5,247 bases of DNA from Bacteroidales bacterium (lineage in GTDB: Bacteria > Bacteroidota > Bacteroidia > Bacteroidales > JAAUTT01), in the NCBI GenBank assembly GCA_012031335.1, contig JAAUTT010000402.1, forward strand, positions 1-5,247, read 5' to 3'. A program made the position numbers and the translations under genes. Numbering within the stretch: the first letter of the stretch is position 1; every line of letters begins with the position of its first letter. Shown here piece by piece: positions 1 through 5,247 of this stretch. The notes beneath the pieces were generated by a model. The model ran no database searches. It saw only the letters and a program-made list of their open reading frames with translations, and was not told where the DNA came from.

Positions 1-657
1 TGATGCCGGTGAAAGTTGTCAGGCGATCCAATGGCGATGGAACAATTGCTGGCATCCCGAAATTGCCGGAGATAAGGATGGTGACGGAAACATACCGCTC
101 CCGAAATTTGTGGCGATGTGGACGGCGATGGCAATATCACAAACCCAGAATTTGCCGGTGACAAGAATGGTGATGGTACAGCTGATGCCGGTGAAAAAGT
201 GGGTGATAATAACGGCGACGGTACATTTAACTCTCCCGAAATTGCCGGTGATAAAGATGGTGACGGCAACATTACCGCACCCGAAATATGCGGAGATGTA
301 GACGGCAATGGCAATATCTCAAACCCAGAATTTGCCGGTGACAAGGATGGTGATGGCACTGCTGATGCCGGTGAAGTTGCTGGTGATACAAATGGCGATG
401 GGAATGTTACATCACCCGAACTGGCCGGTGATACAAATGGGGATGGAACAATTGATAATGAGGAAATTGCTGGTGATGTAAATGGCGATGGCACTATCAA
501 TTCATCTGAATTAACCGGTGACCTAAATGGGGATGGCTTAATTACAAGTCCCGAAATTCTTGGAGATATTAACGGTAACGATGAAATTGATGACACTGAA
601 GTTGCCGGAGATACCAACGGAGACGGACAAATTAATGCTGATGAGATAAGAACCATC
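1..657 (+). repeat. Tandem 45-bp repeats (15-aa calcium loops) with a 180-bp higher-order period
   Basis: Twelve in-register 45-bp units run from 118 to 657 (starts at 118, 163, 208, 253, 298, 343, 388, 433, 478, 523, 568, 613), with about two and a half more, indel-scarred, in 1-117. Four units form a 180-bp super-repeat. GCTGATGCCGGTGAA occurs at 181 and again at 361, and its tail opens the window at position 1. The rare Cys codon of PEICGD falls at 109-111 and 289-291, again 180 apart. Later units (from about 433) drift away from this order. The unit at 568-612 has degenerate loop residues (N-G-N-D-E). Confidence 0.9.
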
Positions 658-932
658 GATCCGGCCAAAGATCATAAGAATATCAACCATTTATTCAGTC
701 CGAATACCGATGGCGTAAATGATTACTGGAAATTACCGGAAATTGAAAAGTTTGGCCGTGTTCAGGTAAAAATTTACAACCGTTGGGGTGGCCTGGTATA
801 CGAATCAACCAATTACCAGAACGATTGGGATGGTACCACAATGGTAAACCTGTTCCCGAAGGGGCTTATTTCTACTTCCTGAAAACAGAAATGGAAGGTG
901 ATAAAACAGGGGTAATCAATATTGTACGCTAA
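1..932 (+). CDS. Large T9SS-exported surface protein, C-terminal part: calcium-loop repeats plus type B (gliding-motility) CTD; 5'-partial, frameshifted
   Basis: This is the 3' end of a long repetitive exported protein whose start lies outside the window. From about 94 to 657 the reading frame encodes 15-residue repeats of the form D-x-N-G-D-G-x-[IV]-x-x-x-E-x-x-G, a canonical EF-hand-like calcium loop (acidic or Asn at loop positions 1, 3, 5; Gly 6; Glu 12). From about 667 comes a type B CTD, recognisable by FSPNTDGVND, KIYNRWGGLVYE and NDWDGT, the family known from SprB-like adhesins. The uninterrupted frame ends at 882 in a wrong-frame tail. Restoring one A at about 840 gives NGKPVPEGAYFYFLK and an ending VINIVR at the TAA at 930-932, exactly the family's normal C-terminus. 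The first ~95 bases contain several further indels. The GTG at 118 is inside a repeat and is not a start. Role inferred: calcium-stiffened cell-surface adhesin or stalk, exported with the PorP/SprF protein that follows. Confidence 0.85.
667..932 (+). other. Type B C-terminal sorting domain (gliding-motility-associated CTD), coding segment
   Basis: After the last calcium loop the protein switches to a ~88-residue domain with the landmarks of the T9SS type B CTD: an N-terminal FSPNTDGVND, a central KIYNRWGGLVYE, then WDGT, a P-x-G-x-Y-x-Y turn and a final G-x-x-x-V-R. The last part is only visible when one base is restored at about 840. In Flavobacterium johnsoniae this domain family directs the long motility adhesin SprB through the T9SS with the help of SprF. 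The assignment of the domain is firm; the identity of the full protein is not. Confidence 0.85.
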
Positions 933-943
933 TAATTAACAAA

Positions 944-983
944 TATGGAAATCGGGACAAGTTATCTTGTTCCGGTTTCTATA
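944..983. terminator. Strong 18-bp intergenic hairpin: terminator or attenuator
   Basis: The arm 944-961 pairs with 966-983 around a four-base loop, TTAT. All 18 positions pair, three of them as G-U in the RNA (947/980, 952/975, 956/971). The core is GAAATCGGGACAAG against CTTGTTCCGGTTTC. It begins 12 bases after the restored stop of the upstream gene and ends 15 bases before the ATG of the next gene. There is only a short T-rich 3' flank, so it may be a leaky terminator, an mRNA stability element or a translational control hairpin rather than a full stop signal. Confidence 0.6.
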
Positions 984-998
984 ATAAAAGAAATATAT

Positions 999-1916
999 AT
1001 GAAGAATATTATACAGATCATATCAGGCTTATTGCTTTGTTCATCCTTATGGGGGCAACAATTGCCATTGACCGAAAGTTACTTCGTCGACAAATATGCG
1101 CTCTCTTCTGCCTATGCCGGCAATAGCGACAATAAAAGCCTGTTTGCAAGTTATCGCCGCGACTGGTCCGGTGTAAGCACAGGGCCTCGTACTTTTCGCC
1201 TGAGTTATCACGACGGATTTCAATCTAAAGCAGGCATTGGAGGAAAAATGGTTTTTGATAAAACCGGTATCTTCCAGCAATTCTTTGGAATGGCAACCTA
1301 TACATACCGTACTGAGTTCGTACAGGATCACTTTTTGTTCTTTGGCCTTTCGGCGGGTTTATACCGAAATACATTGAATTTTAGCAATTATTACAACGAT
1401 CCGAATTTTACTACCGACCCTACCATGATCAATAAAGATGTAAAATCGAAAATGAAGTTTGTTTCCGATTTCTCCATGGTTTATTCGTTCAAAGGAATTG
1501 AAACGGGGATTATGTTTACAAATATCAATTTTGGAGAAGCCAGTTATTCGGATGTAAGCGTGAAATATCGTCCGCTTTCAAACTACCAGATACATGCTTC
1601 CTATACTTATGCATTACAGCAAAACTGGGCCTTCTCACCGATAGTAATTTTACGTGGCGGGAAGGATATTGGCAGCCAGCTCGAAATAGCGGCCCAGGCT
1701 TCGTATCGGAAAATAGTATGGGCTAGTCTGATTCATCGTGGTAAAGGTGTTTTGGGTTTTGGTATTGGGGCTAATCCGTTAAAAGGGATCGTGTTTAACT
1801 ACAACTATAACCTGAGTTCGAACATTACCGTTAACGCCTTCCAAAATCATGAAATTACACTCGGACTTAAGCTGGGCGAATTCTTAATGAAAAAAGAACC
1901 GGTTCAGGTGAATTAA
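999..1916 (+). CDS. PorP/SprF-family type IX secretion outer-membrane protein
   Basis: A 305-residue protein, the normal length for the PorP/SprF family. These are outer-membrane beta-barrel-like proteins that help secrete or anchor type B CTD substrates of the T9SS. The start at 999 gives a clear signal peptide, MKNIIQIISGLLLCSSLWGQ, cleaved near Gly-Gln. An in-frame ATG at 945 would put 18 unlikely residues in front of it and lies inside a hairpin. Family features include the early Y-F-V-D-K-Y-A-L-S-S-A-Y-A-G-N segment, followed by Y-R-R-D-W and S-x-G-P-R-T, then alternating aromatic and polar strands such as F-F-G-L-S-A-G-L-Y and a C-terminal H-E-I-T-L-G-L-K-L. The reading frame is intact, unlike its neighbours. 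It follows the type B CTD gene by 66 bp on the same strand, the arrangement of sprB/sprF. Inferred role: export or surface attachment of that repetitive protein. Confidence 0.88.
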   Translation: MKNIIQIISGLLLCSSLWGQQLPLTESYFVDKYALSSAYAGNSDNKSLFASYRRDWSGVSTGPRTFRLSYHDGFQSKAGIGGKMVFDKTGIFQQFFGMATYTYRTEFVQDHFLFFGLSAGLYRNTLNFSNYYNDPNFTTDPTMINKDVKSKMKFVSDFSMVYSFKGIETGIMFTNINFGEASYSDVSVKYRPLSNYQIHASYTYALQQNWAFSPIVILRGGKDIGSQLEIAAQASYRKIVWASLIHRGKGVLGFGIGANPLKGIVFNYNYNLSSNITVNAFQNHEITLGLKLGEFLMKKEPVQVN

Positions 1917-2203
1917 ATTTCAATGGTAATCCTTTAGAAACTTTAATGAATTCCATGGCCCGGGAAGTTTTTGGTATGAATGGCAGACAATCCTAATCAA
2001 GAAAACTGACTTCGCTATTTTACCGGTGGTTCAGCACAACCTATTTATTTCACTGACCCACCAGGAAGATATTTAGAAATCAGGGAGAGGATTCCCAGGC
2101 ATATACCTCTTGCATTACTCTGTGCCTCCTCTTGTATTTCTCTGTGTAACAAAAAATTACATAGAGAAATTCAAGGAGACACAGAGAAATACAGGTGAGT
2201 AAA
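1917..2203. other. Intergenic region between convergent genes, no gene seen
   Basis: The PorP/SprF gene ends at 1916 and the fucosidase gene, reading the other way, ends at 2204. No open frame here has recognisable protein similarity or a convincing start. The first 200 bases show no clear structure. The last 85 hold the inverted repeat described separately. Confidence 0.6.
2118..2186. repeat. Long imperfect inverted repeat of the CTCTGTG-x-CTCC type; probable bidirectional terminator
   Basis: The left arm 2118-2149 starts CTCTGTGCCTCC and ends TTTCTCTGTGTAA. The right arm 2157-2186 is its imperfect reverse complement, TTACATAGAGAAATTCAAGG then AGACACAGAG. The arms are separated by a seven-base A-rich loop. 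An alternative perfect 14-bp pairing exists between 2134-2147 (GTATTTCTCTGTGT) and 2179-2192. It sits 18 bp beyond the stop of the fucosidase gene and between two converging genes, fitting a transcription stop for both strands. The CTCTGTG/CACAGAG wording resembles dispersed intergenic repeats I recall from many environmental bacterial genomes, so a mobile or dispersed repeat origin is possible. Confidence 0.7.
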
Positions 2204-3552
2204 CTATTTCAACACCACCTCAATTACCGGAATTTCACTATTAGGTTTTAATATCGGTAAGCTCAGTCTGACAGTGTTTGTATCGTTCTTCACGGGCGAA
2301 TACCTTACTTCCGATGCATCGTGAAGGAATTGCATGTATTTTACCTTATCGCTCATGTTCTTTATCTGCAGGGATCCCATGGGATATGCCAACAGGTGTA
2401 CATACAATCTTTTGTAACAGGGTTATAGGTGAGTAGTGTGTTGGGTGGAGCCACAAATTCAGCCGGAGCTTCGGTACAGTTATAAATGGAGCGGCTGTTG
2501 TACTTCATCCATTCGCCCATCCCCGAAAGGCGGTCCTGTGCTCTCTGGTCGAAAACACCACGTGCAGTAGGTCCAACATTGAGTAACAGGTTTCCTCCCT
2601 TGCTTACCGTTTCTATCAGCAGCTCCAGCAATTGGGCATTGCTTTTCCAGGTATTCTCGTCGCGATGGTACCCCCACGATCACGAGAATGTCTGACAGGT
2701 TTCCCAGGCAACCTTTTTGCCGTTGTGCTCGGGCCATTTTTCTACCTTATACTGTTCGGGCGATACAAAATCGAAACCTCCATCCACATCCGAGAGATCA
2801 AGACGGTCGTCCACAATAATCTTAGGCTGAAGCTGGCGTGTCAGTTTCAGCAGATTTTCGGCGTCCCAGTCGGCACGACCTTTTCCGTTTTCCGGGAAGG
2901 AAAAATCGAACCAGATAACACTGATTTCGCCATAATTGGTGAGCAACTCACGAACCTGGTTTTTCATGTATTCCTGGTATTTCTTCATATCCTTGCCTTT
3001 GTTGAGGCGTACATAAGCTGTATCCGAATCCTGCCGCTGCGGATGACGCGAGTCGATAGTGTAGTCGGGATGATGCCAGTCAATAAGCGAATAGTAAAAT
3101 CCAACCTTCAATCCTTCAGCACGAAAGGCTTCCACATATTCTTTAATCAAATCTTTACCGATAGGCGTGTTGGTTGATTTATAGTCGGTAAATTTCGAAT
3201 CGAACAGGCAAAAACCTTCGTGGTGCTTGGCTGTGAGTACAACATACTTCATTCCGGCAGCTTTTGCCATTTTTGCCCACTCACGCGGATTGTACATATC
3301 GGGATTGAAATGCTCAAAATATTTCTGGTACTGTTCGTTGGTAAGCCTTTCATGGTTTTTTACCCACTCATGTCGCGCCGGTAAGGCATACAAGCCCCAG
3401 TGGATAAACATTCCAAAACGATCGTTCGTCCACCATTGCATACGCTGTGCCTTTTGTTCGGGAGATTCCTTGGGAAGTTGTGCTTTTATAGGAGTTACTG
3501 CCCCCATAAACAGCAATAGGGCAAGAAACCCGGGGATTAGTCTAATTTTCAT
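2204..3552 (-). CDS. Secreted alpha-L-fucosidase, GH29 (interrupted by an in-frame TGA and a frameshift)
   Basis: This gene encodes a retaining exo-glycosidase that releases alpha-L-fucose from glycans, probably in the periplasm or at the surface. The start at 3552 gives a signal peptide (MKIRLIPGFLALLLFMGAV, cleavage near residue 25, KAQ). GH29 landmarks follow: FGMFIHWGLY at residues 46-55, the KHHEGF motif at 109-114, GFYYSLIDWHHPDY at 151-164, the presumed nucleophile Asp216 in VIWFDFSFP, and SPEQ at 264-267, whose Glu is a candidate acid/base. Residue 291 is a TGA (2680-2682). The same frame then continues with S-W-G-Y-H-R-D-E-N-T-W, and later G-G-N-L-L-L-N-V-G-P. A second break, one base lost in the T run at 2410-2413, shifts into the frame ending at the TAG at 2204-2206. 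Restored, the protein is about 449 residues, normal for the family. It is downstream of the GH43 gene on the same strand. Confidence 0.88.
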
Positions 3553-3582
3553 GATAGTTAAGTTTAATAGTTTTGATGAAAA

Positions 3583-3590
3583 TAAAGGTA
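3583..3590 (-). promoter_or_regulatory. Possible Bacteroidota -7 box for the fucosidase gene
   Basis: On the minus strand this reads TACCTTTA, one base from the Bacteroidota -7 consensus TAnnTTTG, and lies about 30 bases before the ATG at 3552. The -33 TTTG element is not clear at the expected distance, so this is only a weak candidate. Confidence 0.2.
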
Positions 3591-3669
3591 AGAGAAAATG
3601 GAAGAATATTTTTGAAGAAATGAAAGTTTAATTTTCCGGGACCCTAAGCTTTTGCATAAAATACAGATT

Positions 3670-3803
3670 AGTCGACAGACGACGGACCACAGCCAAATGC
3701 AATCAAGTCGATAGCAATTAGTCGATGGTCGATAGACAATACAGAAAAGACCACAGTCGACGGACGACAGCCAATACACCCACAACAGCAATTGATACAC
3801 CCC
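3670..3803. repeat. Degenerate heptad repeat, left arm (consensus [AG]G[TA]C[GC]A[CT])
   Basis: Units of seven bases run in register: AGTCGAC (3670), AGACGAC (3677), GGACCAC (3684), AGCCAAA (3691), then after a one-base slip AGTCGAT (3706), AGCAATT (3713), AGTCGAT (3720), GGTCGAT (3727), AGACAAT (3734), and again AGACCAC (3748), AGTCGAC (3755), GGACGAC (3762), AGCCAAT (3769), fading into weaker units to about 3803. The block AGACCAC-AGTCGAC-GGACGAC-AGCCAAT nearly repeats the opening block, so there is also a longer period of about 78 bp. Confidence 0.75.
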
Positions 3804-3832
3804 ACTATTGTCTTTATACGGCTACGAAATGA

Positions 3833-3909
3833 GCCGTGGTCTGAAGTCTGTCGGCCGTGGACTAAATGTATTTAACTATGGACTATCGCCTATCGCCTAT
3901 GGACTCAAA
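3833..3909. repeat. Degenerate heptad repeat, right arm, opposite orientation
   Basis: Eleven seven-base units in register: GCCGTGG (3833), TCTGAAG, TCTGTCG, GCCGTGG (3854), ACTAAAT, GTATTTA, ACTATGG (3875), ACTATCG (3882), CCTATCG (3889), CCTATGG (3896), ACTCAAA (3903). ACTATCG is the reverse complement of a rotation of AGTCGAT from the left arm, so the two tracts belong to one family but point towards each other around about 29 bases of unrelated sequence. The arm ends six bases from the GH43 stop codon, so it may fold in that gene's 3' transcript end. Confidence 0.75.
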
Positions 3910-3914
3910 CCACA

Positions 3915-5238
3915 TCATTCAAACCACAAACAATCGATGTCAAACAGTTTGGTACCATCTTCAACTCCCTTAAACTCCAGCCAGAGAGCCTGTACCCCTT
4001 TCACAGGTGCAATGGGACAGGAAAATTCATCATATTTCGAACGTTCGCTGAGCGGTGGCACATTTAGGGTGGCAATTATCTTCCCGGTAGAGCCGCCAAT
4101 GCGGACATTGATTGTACCTCCGTTGTAAGAGTGTGCCCTGATCTTAAAGGTTGATACTCCTTTTCCGAAATCGATGTATTTATAGGCAGCTAAATCGCCA
4201 TTCCAGATACTGCGGAGTGCTTCGTTGCCCGGCCCAATCAACTCAATACGGCAATAGCCTGAGAGAAAACAGGCCCTTTCGGCTTCTATTTTCGCCATGG
4301 CATCCAGCGGCTTGCCTGCGCCCTGCGAGGTCATCTCTACCTCATCGATGGTGCCATCGGTGTTAAAGAAAATGGGTTCGACACAAGCCCTGCGCATCAT
4401 CTGCGAGCCATGCGACGAGCGGTGATAAAACACATACCATTGTCCTTTGAATTCGGCAATCGACCCATGGTTATTCCACGATTCGGGATCGCAACCGAAA
4501 TTGTCGATGATTATTCCCCGATAGGTAAACGGACCTAAGGGAGAGGTAGCAGTGGAATATCCAAGGCAAGTGGGACGCCGGTCGCGGCGACCTTCGTGCG
4601 CATAAAAGGCATAGTAAATCCCATTGCGTTTAAACACAAAGCTACCTTCGTGAAAAAAGTGTTCTTTATTGTTGATCAGATTATCGGTGATGGTCGATTC
4701 TTCCAATTCGGTCATATTGGGTTTCATTTTAGCCCCCTTCAATGTAAACTGACCCCAGTAATAGTAGGCCTGACCGTCGTCGTCAATAAAAATGGTAGGA
4801 TCAATTTCCTCGTATTTGCCAACATTCAGTTTTTTGGCATTGGTAAACGGACCGAGGGGTGATTTTGATGTAGCCACCCCTTCGCTGTATTTGCGATCTG
4901 GAGTACAAAAATACATGTAATACTGATTGTTACGGAACATGGCATCGGGTGCAAACAACAGGGCATCGGTTTCTTTTACCTGGTCGTTTTCACCTTTGGT
5001 TGAAAAAACATTGAGTTGCATATCCCACTTCTTCATGTCGGCCGAATGCAACACATCGTGTTTATAAGAGCACCAATGTCCAACGCCATCGTCAGGTTGA
5101 GCCGTAAATGTACATTTTGCCATCGGCCCAAACGCGTGCGGTAGGATCGGCAATATAGGTTCCAATGGGACAGATGGGATTTTGGGCCAGAAGACCTCCG
5201 GTAACCAGGAGAAAGGCAAGGATGGTGTGTATTTTCAT
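3915..5238 (-). CDS. Secreted GH43 glycoside hydrolase (arabinofuranosidase/xylosidase type) with C-terminal CBM6; frameshifted near N-terminus
   Basis: An inverting enzyme of the five-bladed beta-propeller family GH43, expected to cut arabinose or xylose from hemicellulose-like glycans. The true start is the ATG at 5238, giving the signal peptide MKIHTILAFLLVTGGLLAQ and then the first blade with the general base Asp31 in YIADPTARVW. One extra base in the GG at 5095-5096 breaks the frame after YIYGST; removing it joins DDGVGHWCSYKHDV and gives 440 residues. The ATG at 5219 belongs to the wrong frame. Other key residues in restored numbering: Asp146 in EEIDPTIF (pKa-modulating Asp), Glu197 in HEGSFVF (general acid), and His257 in NNHGSI. 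From about residue 318 (IEAERACFLSG) to the end is a CBM6-type carbohydrate-binding beta-sandwich (WNGDLAAYKYIDFG, NGGTINVRIGG, ALWLEFKG). It lies upstream of the GH29 gene on the same strand. The subfamily and exact substrate cannot be told from the sequence alone. Confidence 0.88.
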
Positions 5239-5247
5239 AAACCGGTT

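Larger units (their letters stand above)
3553..3914. other. Intergenic region between the two glycoside hydrolase genes, no real gene
   Basis: This 362-bp gap separates the GH43 stop from the fucosidase start on the same strand. The part nearest the fucosidase (3553-3660) is AT-rich and would hold its leader and any promoter. The rest is occupied by two opposed tracts of 7-bp-periodic sequence. Open frames on both strands through these tracts are produced by the periodic repeat (recurrent Y-G-L, Y-R-L and S-V-V-C runs) and do not look like proteins. Confidence 0.7.

Noticed and set aside
945..998. Upstream ATG at 945 as the PorP/SprF start
   Set aside because: It would place 18 residues before an excellent signal peptide, and the codon lies inside the 18-bp hairpin stem.
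1948..1964. Adjacent EcoRI, NcoI and SmaI-type sites resembling a cloning polylinker
   Set aside because: Only three common six-base palindromes, with no vector sequence around them and native-looking flanks on both sides; probably chance.
2680..2682. TGA as selenocysteine or as a reassigned glycine codon
   Set aside because: The position is not a catalytic Cys/Sec site. Glycine reassignment of TGA is known from SR1/Gracilibacteria, whereas this sequence is Bacteroidota-like, and the GH43 gene uses TGA as its normal stop.
2632..3177. Plus-strand open frame of 181 codons
   Set aside because: Entirely antisense to the well-supported GH29 gene, with no recognisable motif of its own.
3564..3800. 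Minus-strand open frame of 78 codons upstream of the fucosidase
   Set aside because: It is a by-product of the seven-base repeat, which gives recurring aromatic, Leu and Cys codons; no domain or credible start site.
3670..3909. CRISPR array
   Set aside because: The repeating unit is only seven bases, degenerate, and contiguous with no unique spacers; no cas gene nearby.
3808..4128. Plus-strand open frame of 106 codons starting in the heptad region
   Set aside because: Its first third is translated heptad repeat and the rest is antisense to the CBM6 part of the GH43 gene; no independent protein features.

Overview
The window looks like a chromosomal or metagenomic fragment from a member of the Bacteroidota. 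The evidence is a gliding-motility type C-terminal sorting domain (type B CTD of the type IX secretion system, T9SS), an adjacent PorP/SprF-family outer-membrane protein, and two secreted polysaccharide-degrading enzymes (GH29 and GH43). The sequence is moderately AT-rich, Shine-Dalgarno sites are weak or absent, and both intergenic regions carry low-complexity or inverted repeats. No tRNA, rRNA, CRISPR array, transposase or phage gene was seen.

Layout. (1) Positions 1-932, + strand: the 3' end of a large exported protein. It is an array of 15-residue calcium-loop repeats (D-x-N-G-D-G-x-I-x-x-x-E) followed by a type B CTD. (2) Positions 944-983: a very strong 18-bp hairpin in the 66-bp gap. 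(3) Positions 999-1916, + strand: a PorP/SprF-like protein, the usual partner of type B CTD cargo. (4) Positions 1917-2203: a convergent intergenic region with a long imperfect inverted repeat. (5) Positions 2204-3552, - strand: a secreted GH29 alpha-L-fucosidase, interrupted by an in-frame TGA and a one-base deletion. (6) Positions 3553-3914: an intergenic region dominated by degenerate 7-bp-periodic repeats in two opposed arms. (7) Positions 3915-5238, - strand: a secreted GH43 enzyme with a C-terminal CBM6, carrying a one-base insertion near its N-terminus.

How the parts fit. The + strand pair resembles the SprB/SprF arrangement: a long repetitive surface protein exported by the T9SS, plus the membrane protein that serves it. 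The - strand pair looks like part of a polysaccharide utilisation locus that removes fucose and arabinose or xylose from a complex glycan. No SusC/SusD or regulator lies inside the window, so the substrate is inferred.

Caution on quality. Three of the four genes are broken by single-base events, most of them indels, and the first ~95 bases hold several. Protein homology continues cleanly across every break, so consensus sequence error is at least as likely as true gene decay. I give restored gene boundaries and point out each break.
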